From positions 1-32,125 of the forward strand of contig JADJVQ010000076.1 in NCBI GenBank assembly GCA_016710525.1: a stretch of 32,125 nucleotides of DNA, read 5' to 3'. The translations under genes and the position numbers were made by a program. The DNA comes from Burkholderiaceae bacterium (GTDB taxonomy: Bacteria > Pseudomonadota > Gammaproteobacteria > Burkholderiales > Burkholderiaceae_E). The notes beneath the pieces were generated by a model. That model saw only the letters and a program-made list of their open reading frames with translations, ran no database searches and had not been told where the DNA came from. Positions 8,038-15,938 of the stretch are shown here, piece after piece (within the stretch, counting starts at the first letter, position 1; the number at the start of each line of letters is the position of its first letter).

Positions 8038-9174
8038 TCAGGCCGGCACCCGCGGCAAACGGATCGTGAAGACCGTGCCCGCCGCCATTGAAGACTCCAC
8101 GGTGATCGTACCTCCATGCGCGAGCACGATTTCCCGCACGATGAACAGGCCCAGGCCAAGGCTGGTCTTGGAGCGCTCATGCACTTCGGATCCTGGGCTG
8201 GGCGACTGAACAAGCGGCTCGAAAATCACGGGCAGCGCGTCCGCGGGAATCGGTTCCCCCGTATTGATGACCTTCAGAACGACAGCATCGGCCTCTCCAT
8301 CGGCAGTGAGCGTGACCGCAGACCGTTGGCTGCCGTGCTGAACGGCATTGCTCAGCAGATTCGACAGAGCTTGCTGCATTCGGGCGGCGTCGGCCTGCAG
8401 GCACAAGTCACCCGACACCTGTTGCACAAACTGCTGGTCGGGATTGCCAGCACGGATGTCTTCTAGCGAGGCCTCGCACACGGGCCCAAGATCGCAGGCC
8501 GCGCGGTCGATCGGGATGCCGGCACCCAGGCGGGTGCGCGTGTACTCCAGCAGGTCCGTGATCAGTCGCTTCATGTCCCGGGAGGCACGTTTGATGCGTG
8601 CCGCCGCCTGTTGCCGGGGCGCCTCCGAAAGGCCGGCCTTGGCGAGCAGCATCGCGGACATCTCGATGCCTGACAGCGGGCCGCGCAGGTCATGTCCAAG
8701 CACTGCCAGGAACATGTCCCGCGATGCGGCGACTTCGCTCGAGTAGCGCTGCACCGACTGTGCCAGCGCCTTGTCCATCCCTTCATTGAAGCGCGTGATT
8801 TCCTCGATCGACGAGGCACCCTGCTCCGTCCCTTCGGAGCATTGCCAGAACGCCATGACGCTGGCGCGCAAGGCACGAAACTCGGCGAACAATTGAACGA
8901 GGTCGAACCCCGCCATCTGCCGCAAGGCCCCATGTTCGGCGGCAGCACTGGTCGTGGAGGCTTCGGTCGGAACAATGTCCTGCGCCTGGTCGGCGCGTTC
9001 CTGGTCGGATCGCTGACGCGCCATGTCGTCGGCAATGGCCAGCAGAATCTCCCGGCTGTGGTCGCGCAGCGCGAGCGCCGACATCGCCTGGCCGGCTGGC
9101 AATGTCCTGGCAAAGGCTTCCCAGTCAGCGACGATCGCGTCCAGGTTTTCCTTGATGAATGCGCTAAGTGTCAT
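8038..9174 (-). CDS. Soluble sensor histidine kinase with RsbRD-type N-terminal domain
   Basis: A 378-residue kinase with no membrane segment. Residues 1-65 resemble the RsbRD N-terminal domain (FIKENLDAIVADWEAFAR, LRDHSREIL). The dimerization/phosphoacceptor region has H161 in FLAVLGHDLRGPLSGI. The N box is near residue 276 (LSNLLSNAVQHG), the G1 region is INTGEPIP, and the G2 box is SLGLGLFIV near 338-346. In G1 the canonical DxGxG is altered to NTGEP, which is common in this subgroup. No response regulator gene is adjacent, so it is an orphan kinase. It could work with a distant regulator. The convergent CBS gene may be a chance neighbour. Confidence 0.88.
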   Translation of the reverse strand: MTLSAFIKENLDAIVADWEAFARTLPAGQAMSALALRDHSREILLAIADDMARQRSDQERADQAQDIVPTEASTTSAAAEHGALRQMAGFDLVQLFAEFRALRASVMAFWQCSEGTEQGASSIEEITRFNEGMDKALAQSVQRYSSEVAASRDMFLAVLGHDLRGPLSGIEMSAMLLAKAGLSEAPRQQAAARIKRASRDMKRLITDLLEYTRTRLGAGIPIDRAACDLGPVCEASLEDIRAGNPDQQFVQQVSGDLCLQADAARMQQALSNLLSNAVQHGSQRSAVTLTADGEADAVVLKVINTGEPIPADALPVIFEPLVQSPSPGSEVHERSKTSLGLGLFIVREIVLAHGGTITVESSMAAGTVFTIRLPRVPA

Positions 9175-9281
9175 CGGCGGTATCGGCGACCTGTTGTGTC
9201 CGCGGACCTGGGCACTGGCCTCGGCATTCGGGCCGTGCTATGCGACGAAATGTCAGGCCGGTGCGGTGCGTTCCTGGCCGT

Positions 9282-9695
9282 TTATGTCGACTTCCGCGTG
9301 GCCCAGACCAATGCTGCCTTGCCGCCGGCCGCCGACGCAGCGCTTAGCCCCGTGCCCCAGACCATGTCGATCAACGACAGGCCGACAGGCCAATGGCGAA
9401 GGGTCGCAAGATTCGTCAGGTCATACGTGGCATAGGCAAAGAAGCCGAACAGTCCGCCCATCGTCAGGGTCATGGTCCAGTTCGAGCTGTTGGCTCGCGG
9501 CGAGACCGCAAAGATGACGCCCCCCAGCGGATAAAGCAGATAGAACAGCAGCGCGATGCCGATGTCGGGTGTTTCGGCCATCAGATGGCCTATGCCCTGC
9601 TGATACAGCGGCATTGCGATGACGCCGAGCCAGAGCGCGTCCAGCAACACCATCACGATCGAAGACCCCGCGTAAGCGGCGACGTACTTGTTCAC
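9282..9695 (-). CDS. DUF2177 family membrane protein
   Basis: A 137-residue protein with four hydrophobic segments. It carries the DUF2177 features LDALWLGV near the N-terminus, the central motif FGFFAYATYDLTNLATL, and a C-terminal DMVWGT. The start is a GTG at 9695, chosen because a full GGAGG site lies five bases upstream (9705-9701, minus strand) and the family begins at this point; the open frame continues further upstream without family similarity. The function of DUF2177 is not established; it is an inner-membrane protein. Confidence 0.85.
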   Translation of the reverse strand: MNKYVAAYAGSSIVMVLLDALWLGVIAMPLYQQGIGHLMAETPDIGIALLFYLLYPLGGVIFAVSPRANSSNWTMTLTMGGLFGFFAYATYDLTNLATLRHWPVGLSLIDMVWGTGLSAASAAGGKAALVWATRKST

Positions 9696-10085
9696 GGCAG
9701 CCTCCGGGAAATCCGCTCCCGCTCGAAACGAATGATCAGGCCCACGGACCAGGCCGTCTGTGCGCTGCCTGACGTCGGCCCGCGCAAGGATACCGGCTTC
9801 AGTCCGCCCGCTGGCGCGCTTTGGACAACGTGGGCTCGCGCACAGACCACGACGCGCGCGCTGCCTAGCATTCGGGTGCACGCCACAGGCCCGTGCCATG
9901 ATGATCCGCGTGCTGCCTGCGGATCGATCCGATTCGATGCGCCTGCCTATGTGCGATATCGAACGGACGCGATGCGCGTCGACGCGCATCGTTGCCACGC
10001 AGCGCTCCGTGGCGGCCCGAGCACTGCCGAAAACAGCCACCGGGCGCTCGGGGAAGGTTGAATCCAAACCCTTCAGGGAGTGGCA
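9696..10085. other. Intergenic region with a perfect palindrome
   Basis: About 390 bases without a recognizable gene; the short open frames here have no family features. It contains the 22-base palindrome at 9970-9991. Its right end holds the promoter region and GGGAG ribosome site of the truncated cupin gene. Confidence 0.5.
9970..9991. repeat. 22-base perfect palindrome
   Basis: Arms GATGCGCGTC and GACGCGCATC meet without a spacer and are extended by one C:G pair. It lies about 95 bases before the truncated cupin start. It has no T-tract, so it is not a classic terminator; an operator or a chance G+C-rich palindrome are both possible. Confidence 0.6.
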
Positions 10086-10208
10086 ATGAAAGGCTTCATA
10101 CAAGACATCGAGAGTCTGGCAATCCAAAACGACGCATTTCGCCAGGTGCGCTACACAGCGAATCACTGCCAACTCGTAGGCGTTCTTCGCCCATGCTCGA
10201 TCAACTGA
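10086..10208 (+). pseudogene. Truncated N-terminus of a cupin-domain protein
   Basis: An ATG behind a GGGAG site opens a 40-codon frame. Its first 31 residues (MKGFIQDIESLAIQNDAF, then the conserved YTA..CQLV) match from memory the start of small cupin proteins of about 110-130 residues. After CQLV the similarity ends abruptly near 10178, and the frame closes nine codons later. The whole beta-barrel and its metal-binding histidines are missing. The remnant overlaps the start codon of the PlsC-like gene (10193) in another frame, so a deletion or insertion seems to have joined the cupin gene's 5' end to the acyltransferase gene. It may now act as a translated leader. Confidence 0.65.
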
Positions 10209-11146
10209 CTGACATCAATCTCGACGATCTCTTCGATGCCGCGGGGCTGATGCGCCTGCGGCACACGTACCTGCAGCACCTGCTGCGGCCATGCGCTCGA
10301 CGCTTTGCTCTGCTGGCCCTCGAGTTCGACAGGCGCGTTGGCGAACAAGGTCTGGCCCATGGCAGTGCGTGGCTGGCCCACCGGATGGCAGCGGGCACGC
10401 AGGTGTCAGGCAGAGAGCATGTCCCCGCCGCCGGCCCCGCCGTCATTCTCGCCAATCACCCCGGCATGACCGACACCGTTGCGCTGCTCGCGAGCCTGGC
10501 GTCACGGCCCGATCTGCGTGTGATTGCGCTGGACCGCCCTTTCCTGCGCGCCCTGCCGAATGTCTCCCGGCGCCTGATCCTGGTGCCCGAGCGGGATGTC
10601 GGGCGCATGGGCGTCGTGCGAGCCGGCGTGAAGCATCTGCAGCAAGGCGGGGCTCTGCTGACATTCCCAGCGGGAGAAATCGAACCCGACCCGGCGAGAT
10701 ACGGGCGCCTCCAAGCGCTCGAATCGGTAAACGGATGGTCGAAAAGCTTTGTCCTGTTCGCACGGCGAGTGCCGGGAACTCGTTTCATTCCAGCCATTGT
10801 CAGCAACGTGGTGTCGCCAGACGCGCTGGGCCACGCTCTGACCTTCCTGAGGCACTCAGTGCGCGACAAGCAACGGCTTGCAGCGGCTTTGCAGGTCGCT
10901 CTGCCCCGATACCAGCGGCTGGTCGCACGAGTCGCATTCGGGCCGGCGCAGGAGGCCCGTGCGTCCGCTGTGAATGCCCCAGGGGCGGATGCCCGCCGGG
11001 TGCGTTCCCTCCACGCAGCGGTTCTCGTCGAGGTCCGTCGATTGATCGAAACGACAGACAGTGCTGCCGGGACGGGCGCTTCCTGGGGCCGCTCCGATCG
11101 CAACGTGTACCGGGAGCGCATGGGACAGGTGCTGGCGCGGCATTGA
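10193..11146 (+). CDS. PlsC-like 1-acylglycerol-3-phosphate acyltransferase family protein
   Basis: A 317-residue acyltransferase. The catalytic H-x4-D motif is NHPGMTD, near residues 85-91. A second block, FPAGEIEPD (near 158-166), corresponds to the phosphate-binding FPEG motif, here FPAG. No strong membrane helix is visible. The family moves fatty acyl groups onto lysophosphatidate or related acceptors. The ATG at 10193 is the best candidate but has no clear ribosome site, and it lies inside the truncated cupin frame, so expression may depend on the old cupin promoter and coupled translation. The exact acceptor is unknown. Confidence 0.78.
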   Translation: MLDQLTDINLDDLFDAAGLMRLRHTYLQHLLRPCARRFALLALEFDRRVGEQGLAHGSAWLAHRMAAGTQVSGREHVPAAGPAVILANHPGMTDTVALLASLASRPDLRVIALDRPFLRALPNVSRRLILVPERDVGRMGVVRAGVKHLQQGGALLTFPAGEIEPDPARYGRLQALESVNGWSKSFVLFARRVPGTRFIPAIVSNVVSPDALGHALTFLRHSVRDKQRLAAALQVALPRYQRLVARVAFGPAQEARASAVNAPGADARRVRSLHAAVLVEVRRLIETTDSAAGTGASWGRSDRNVYRERMGQVLARH

Positions 11147-11379
11147 GGGAGCCCGTACCCGCATCACGGGCCCGGGGCGCCTGCCAACACGATGAGCGGC
11201 GGTACGCAAAACCAGAGCATGAACGTCAAGGCCCGAACGATTGGAAAGTCCTATCCTTGGCTGAGGCCAGTGACTGGGAAGGGGAACGCGCGCATCCTCG
11301 ATGCTGCCCAAGCGTGCCGCAAAGCCGGGCCGATACTTCATCGATCGGAATGCCGCGTCACCCTGTCGTCAGCCGATCC

Positions 11380-13680
11380 TCAGTCTGGCAATTCCAGCAC
11401 CCCGCGGGCCAGGATGTTGCGCTGGATCTCACTGGAGCCGCCATAGATGGTGGCTGGCCGCGACATGAAGTAGTGCCCGGCGATATGCACCGAATGGCTG
11501 TCATCCAGCGGGATCGCCTCATCCAGGGTGGCCTGCTGGCCGCCCGCTTCCAGCATCAGATCGGTGACGCGCTGCATCGTCTCGCTCACCCACAGCTTGA
11601 GCATCGACACCTCCGGTCCGAGCTCCTCGCCACGGCGCAGGACCTCGGCCATGCGCACGAAGAAGGCGCCGAGATCGTCGACGTCGAGCTGCAGTTCGTC
11701 ATACCGAACCCGGATGACGGGGTCGTCGAAGCGGCCCTGCGCCTTGAGCAGATCGCGCAGCAACTGCAGCGGATAGCGAGCCAGGCGCGGGCTGCCGATC
11801 ATGATGCGCTCGGAGCCCAGCAGCGACTTGGCCATGGTCCAGCCCCGGTTGAGCTCGCCCACGATCTGCGCGGCCGGCACCTGCACATTGTCGAAGAACA
11901 CTTCGCAGAATTCCGACTCGCCGGTGAGATTGCGGATGCGCTTGACGGTGATGCCCGGGCTCTTCATGTCGACCAGCAGGAAGCTGATGCCCTGTTGCTT
12001 CTTGGCCTTGGGATCGGTGCGCACCAGCAGAAAGATCCAATGCGCCTCATGCGCATAGGTGGTCCAGATCTTCTGACCATTCACCACGAAGTGATCGCCC
12101 TGCAGCACGGCGGTGGTGCGCAGGCCGGCCAGATCGGAGCCGGCGCCCGGTTCGGAGTAGCCCTGGCACCAGCGGGTCTCGCCTGACAGGATGCCCGGCA
12201 GATGTTTTTCGCGCTGCGCTGGCGTGCCGTAGCGGATCAGGAGCGGCCCGAGCATGGTCACGCCCATGTTGCTGACGGTGGAGACGCCCGCATTGCTGAA
12301 TTCATCAAGGACGCGGATCTGATCCCAGGCCGACAGGCCCATGCCGCCAAATTCCTTGGGCCAGCCGGGCGCGGCCCAGCCGTGCTGGCCGAGCGCCCGC
12401 TGCCAGGGCTCGGTCTGCGCCTGGCTCATCCGGGTGGTCGGAAAGCGCCACTCGGCCGGAAAATGCTCGGCCAGCAGCTGGCGGGCCTTGCGGATCAGCG
12501 GATCGTCATCCTCGCGTGCCTCGGCCGACGGCTCGCTGCCCTCCTGCAGCAGGCGGCCATAACGCTGACGGTGTTCGCCCGGTCCGCCCAGCCAGGCCGA
12601 CAGCACCATCGCGCGCTTCAGGAACAGGCCGACATTGCACTCGTCCGTGTAAGCGATGCCGCCATGCATCTGCACGCAGGCCTTGGTCACCTTCAGTGCC
12701 GCATCCGAGCAACGTGCCTTGACCTGGCTGGCCAGTCGCGCCCGGGTGGCAGGATCGTCGCTGGCATCAAACCCGGCGGCCGCCTGACGCAGCACCGCGC
12801 GGGCCATCTCCACCTGCACCAGGGTGTCGACTGCCCGATGCTGTAGCGCCTGAAAACTGCCCACCGGTCGGCCGAACTGTTCGCGCATCGTCACATAGTC
12901 GACGGTGATCTCGAAAAGGCGCGACATCAGGCCGACCAGTTCGGCACTCACCGCCAGACGGGCTTCGTCCAGGGCCCGCGCCAGTGCGTTATCGGCGACC
13001 TCGCCCAGGGCGATCACCGCGTCCGGCTCGACCCGAACATCGGCCAGACTGAGTTCGGTCCAGGTGCCACCGTCCACCCGATGATGCGGGGTCACGCTCA
13101 AGCCCGACGCCTGACGATCAACCAGGAAGAGGCCCATACCGTTATCGGTCTGGGAGCTGACCAGAAATGCCTGCGCGGTTTCGCCATGGCTCACGAATGC
13201 CTTCGCGCCATTCAGGAAGTAGCCGCCGTCTTGCGCCCGGGCCTGGGTGCCGGCCGCCTTTGTTCGGCCCAGCGCGGGCCGGTCCTGCCAGGCGAGGCTG
13301 GGCAGCCATCGGCCGTCGGCCACTCGCGCAAGCCATTGCGCCTTCAGCGCTTGATTGTCGCTGGCGGCGAGCACGCCACCAGCCAGCACCACCGCGGCGC
13401 TCAGGGGCTCGGGCGCCAGCGAGCCGCCGTGCTGCTCCAGCAGCAGGCATAGCTGGGCGAGGCTGAGCGGCGTGCCGCCGTGTTCTTCCGGTGTGCGGCA
13501 GCCCAGCCAGCCCATCTGGGCCATCTCCTGCCAGGCCAGGGGGTCGTGGCTGGGCAGCTGGCCGCGCAGCGCGCGCACCCGGCGCAACTCGGGATCGCGG
13601 CTGCAGTAGCTGCGGGCGGCGTCGAGGACCATCCGGTCATCATCGGTATGGGCGTCGAGTTTGGCTTTGAGATCGATCAT
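11380..13680 (-). CDS. Tandem (double) acyl-CoA dehydrogenase
   Basis: The 766-residue protein holds two acyl-CoA dehydrogenase units end to end. The first is about residues 1-385, with MREQFGRPVGSFQALQH and CVQMHGGIAYTDE. The second is about 395-766, with EFGGMGLS, CQGYSEPGAGSDLAGLRT, GQKIWTTYAH and a C-terminal YGGSSEIQRNI. Single ACADs are about 380 residues, so this is a fused pair like the FadE34-type enzymes of steroid side-chain oxidation. The second unit keeps the FAD and substrate motifs best and has Glu in GSERI where the isovaleryl-CoA dehydrogenase group has its base. The first unit lacks a typical C-terminal YxG motif and may be structural or bind a different ligand. It stands alone, about 230 bases from the PlsC gene. 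Confidence 0.9.
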   Translation of the reverse strand: MIDLKAKLDAHTDDDRMVLDAARSYCSRDPELRRVRALRGQLPSHDPLAWQEMAQMGWLGCRTPEEHGGTPLSLAQLCLLLEQHGGSLAPEPLSAAVVLAGGVLAASDNQALKAQWLARVADGRWLPSLAWQDRPALGRTKAAGTQARAQDGGYFLNGAKAFVSHGETAQAFLVSSQTDNGMGLFLVDRQASGLSVTPHHRVDGGTWTELSLADVRVEPDAVIALGEVADNALARALDEARLAVSAELVGLMSRLFEITVDYVTMREQFGRPVGSFQALQHRAVDTLVQVEMARAVLRQAAAGFDASDDPATRARLASQVKARCSDAALKVTKACVQMHGGIAYTDECNVGLFLKRAMVLSAWLGGPGEHRQRYGRLLQEGSEPSAEAREDDDPLIRKARQLLAEHFPAEWRFPTTRMSQAQTEPWQRALGQHGWAAPGWPKEFGGMGLSAWDQIRVLDEFSNAGVSTVSNMGVTMLGPLLIRYGTPAQREKHLPGILSGETRWCQGYSEPGAGSDLAGLRTTAVLQGDHFVVNGQKIWTTYAHEAHWIFLLVRTDPKAKKQQGISFLLVDMKSPGITVKRIRNLTGESEFCEVFFDNVQVPAAQIVGELNRGWTMAKSLLGSERIMIGSPRLARYPLQLLRDLLKAQGRFDDPVIRVRYDELQLDVDDLGAFFVRMAEVLRRGEELGPEVSMLKLWVSETMQRVTDLMLEAGGQQATLDEAIPLDDSHSVHIAGHYFMSRPATIYGGSSEIQRNILARGVLELPD

Positions 13681-13836
13681 GGGGCAGTCATCCGGAGCGG
13701 GGTGTTCGGCAGTCTGCCGCAGGCACTGGGCATGTTGCCGGCCGGGGGGTGAAAGACTGGAACGCCCAGCAGGCCCTGGCCAGCGGCTGCGCCGCCCCCT
13801 GCCCCGCCGCCGCCCGTAACGGCAGTGACGATCGCC

Positions 13837-14118
13837 TCATTCGGTACCGGTGTGCGCTGTTTGAGCCTCGGCAGCGGCCTTGTTGATCTGCATCTGCGCG
13901 ACATTGACCACATGCTCAGGCCCGAACTCGACCACGATCGCGTCGACCTGTCCGGCCCGGTTGCTTGCAGTGCCGGTGAGGCGCGAGACGCATTTGCGTT
14001 TTTCCCAGACCCAACGCTACATCGTGCGCTCGCTTCCCCGCACCGCGGTGACGCCAGTTTCCAGCGGTTCAGGAACCGGTGGCGGTGACGCCGGTTCACC
14101 TGGCAGCAGGACCGACAT
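13837..14118 (-). pseudogene. Unidentified small frame interrupted by an amber codon
   Basis: From the ATG at 14118 the frame runs 33 codons to a TAG at 14019-14017 and then continues in the same phase for 59 codons to TGA at 13839-13837. The downstream part (for example WEKRKCVSRLTGTASN and VDAIVVEFGPEHVVNVAQM) has strong G/C third-position bias like a real coding region but no start codon of its own near the TAG. I do not recognize the family. A CAG-to-TAG change would explain it. It sits between the double ACAD gene and the FKBP gene. An antisense coincidence cannot be excluded. Confidence 0.4.
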
Positions 14119-14176
14119 CGACGTCTCGGGCGACAGCCTGTCGCTGATCGCCGGGCGCTCCAGTCGGCCAGGGCCC

Positions 14177-14584
14177 TTACTTGCCGATCGACAGCAGCTC
14201 GATCTCGAAGGTCAGCGTGGCATTGGGGGGGATCACGCCGCCCGCGCCGCTCTCACCATAGGCGGTCGCCGGCGGGCAGGTGAGCGTTGCCTTGCCGCCC
14301 ACCTTGATCTTCTGCATGCCCTGGGTCCAGCATGGCACGACGCGCGACAGCGGAAACGACGTCGGCGCATTGCGCTTGTACGAACTGTCGAACTCCTTGC
14401 CATCGGCGAGCCTGCCGAGATAGTGGACCGTCACGGTGTCGCTGACCTTGGGGCTTGGGCCTGTGCCAGGCTTGGTGTGGACGATCTTCACACCGGAGGG
14501 CAAGGTTTCGGCGGAGTCCGCCAACGCATTTGAGGCAAGGGCACAGGCGGCGATGAGCGCAAGGCCCGACAGGCGGTGGGTCAT
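14177..14584 (-). CDS. Secreted FKBP-type peptidyl-prolyl cis-trans isomerase
   Basis: A 135-residue protein. Residues 1-22 are a signal peptide ending ASNALA. The rest is one FKBP domain with the usual blocks: VTVHYLGRLADGKEFDSSY, then PLSRVVPCWTQGMQKIKVGGKATL, AYGESGAGG, IPPNATL and FEIELLSI. The family speeds rotation about Xaa-Pro bonds in proteins folding in the periplasm. In the conserved V(I/V)xGWxxG region the sequence reads VVPCWTQG, with Cys in place of Gly before the Trp. It appears to be a single-gene unit. Confidence 0.92.
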   Translation of the reverse strand: MTHRLSGLALIAACALASNALADSAETLPSGVKIVHTKPGTGPSPKVSDTVTVHYLGRLADGKEFDSSYKRNAPTSFPLSRVVPCWTQGMQKIKVGGKATLTCPPATAYGESGAGGVIPPNATLTFEIELLSIGK

Positions 14585-14619
14585 GATCGTTGTTCCGAAG
14601 GATGCAAAAGCCGGCGAGT

Positions 14620-14985
14620 CTACCGGATCGAGAATAGGTCGACTCGACCAGGCCGAACCCCACCAAGCCTCGAAACAATATCTGCACCGACGCCCCGGAG
14701 GTTCGCCGATAGGCCGGAAACGGATGGATGCCGCCGCTGGGAGATTCGTATGGATTCGTCGTGCGGGAAGGCAATTCGCAGCCGTGTGGCAATCTGTTCG
14801 GTTGACCAGCCTGAGACCCGCTGACGGTCGCCGCGATGCGGCTTGTTGCGCCCCTTGAATGGCGCCTTTTGAGGACCATAGATCTCACGGCCATCGGAGC
14901 CCTGGACTTTGCCTTGCACTGCGCGACCGATGTGCGACCGCCAGCTGGCCGGGATTCCGGGGATGTCGGTGCCACGTACCGGCAC
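14620..14985 (-). mobile_element. IS30-family transposase remnant
   Basis: The minus-strand frame contains a stretch matching the middle of IS30 transposases: KGRNKPHRGDR, then WSTEQIATRLRIAFP and HDESIRIS, about residues 20-82 of the frame (14928-14740). Intact relatives continue from RIS into HEAIYQ.L; here that part is scrambled and one codon short. The N-terminal helix-turn-helix and the C-terminal DDE catalytic region are absent, and the element's ends were not seen. It is a dead fragment between the FKBP and xthA genes. The family assignment rests on memory of the motif order. Confidence 0.72.
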
Positions 14986-15098
14986 GCAGCCTGTGTCGGG
15001 GCTGGCACAATGAAGCGGCGCGGTGAGGTTCTGTGTATCAAGATGCGTAGCTTGTTTGCGATGCCTTAGCTCAATCGATTGATATTCATTGGATTTTC

Positions 15099-15890
15099 AT
15101 GTCTATGAGGCTCGCCACCTGGAACGTCAACTCCCTGAAGATCCGCCTGCCGCAACTGCTCGACTGGCTTGCCGCGCAGCCGGTCGATGTCGTCTGCCTG
15201 CAGGAGACCAAGCTCACCGACGACAAGTTCCCGCGCGAGGCGATCGCCCAGGCCGGCTACGACGTGGTGTTCAGCGGCCAGCCCACCTACAACGGGGTGG
15301 CCATCCTGACCCGGCGCGACACGGTGGGCTCTCCCGCCGACGTCGTCATCGGCAATCCGTTGCACGCCGACGAGCAGCGCCGGCTGATCAGTGCCACCGT
15401 AGCGGGCGTGCGGGTGATCTGCGCGTATGTGCCCAACGGCCAGTCGATCGACTCCGACAAGTACCGCTACAAGCTCGAGTGGCTCGACCGCCTGATCGAC
15501 TGGCTGGCCCCGCAGATCGCCCAGGGCGTGCCGATGGCGCTGGCGGGCGACTACAACATCGCCCCGGAAGACCGCGACGTGAAGAACCCCGCCGAATGGG
15601 AAGGCCAGGTGCTGGTGTCGGCGCCGGAACGCGAACGCTTCAACCGGCTGGTGGCCACTGGGCTGGTCGACAGTTTCCGGCTGTTCGAGCAGCCGGAAAA
15701 AACCTTCACCTGGTGGGACTACCGGCAGATGGCATTCCGCCGCAACAACGGGCTGCGCATCGACCATGTGCTGGTCACGCAGAACCTGCGCGCGCGAGTG
15801 CTTGGCTGCCATGTCGAGCGCGACCTGCGCAAGCGTGAACAGCCCTCCGATCACGCGCCCGTGGTGGTGGAGCTCGCCACGGCAGCTTGA
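15099..15890 (+). CDS. xthA: Exodeoxyribonuclease III (AP endonuclease)
   Basis: A 263-residue exonuclease III-type nuclease. It acts in base-excision repair, cutting at abasic sites and removing 3' blocked ends. Catalytic residues are visible: N9 in TWNVNSLK, E36 in LQETKL, D151/N153 in GDYNIAPEDRD, and D251/H252 in SDHAPV. The start is the ATG at 15099; a second ATG at 15105 is also possible. It is preceded by about 110 bases after the IS30 remnant and converges on ntrC, with hairpins between them. Confidence 0.95.
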   Translation: MSMRLATWNVNSLKIRLPQLLDWLAAQPVDVVCLQETKLTDDKFPREAIAQAGYDVVFSGQPTYNGVAILTRRDTVGSPADVVIGNPLHADEQRRLISATVAGVRVICAYVPNGQSIDSDKYRYKLEWLDRLIDWLAPQIAQGVPMALAGDYNIAPEDRDVKNPAEWEGQVLVSAPERERFNRLVATGLVDSFRLFEQPEKTFTWWDYRQMAFRRNNGLRIDHVLVTQNLRARVLGCHVERDLRKREQPSDHAPVVVELATAA

Positions 15891-15898
15891 GGTGCGAT

Positions 15899-15919
15899 GG
15901 CGGGCATTGCGCGCCCGCC
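15899..15919. terminator. Possible hairpin terminator between convergent xthA and ntrC
   Basis: GGCGGGC and GCCCGCC form a 7-base-pair stem eight bases after the xthA stop. There is no U-tract, so intrinsic termination is uncertain. Confidence 0.4.
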
Positions 15920-15922
15920 GTG

Positions 15923-15938
15923 GGGCCCTTCAGGGCCC
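15923..15938. terminator. Second hairpin overlapping the ntrC stop codon
   Basis: GGGCCCT and AGGGCCC pair around a tiny loop and overlap the TGA of ntrC (15932-15930). Together with the first hairpin it may separate the two convergent units. Confidence 0.35.

Noticed and set aside
7275..8213. Minus-strand frame opposite the CBS gene
   Set aside because: Two CBS motifs on the plus strand explain the region; the antisense product is composition-driven.
11147..11379. Hairpin GCCCGT...ACGGGC after the PlsC-like gene as a terminator
   Set aside because: Six-base stem with a nine-base loop and no T-tract; too weak to call.
14017..14019. TAG decoded as an amino acid (recoding)
   Set aside because: No supporting context such as pyrrolysine genes; a nonsense mutation is simpler.
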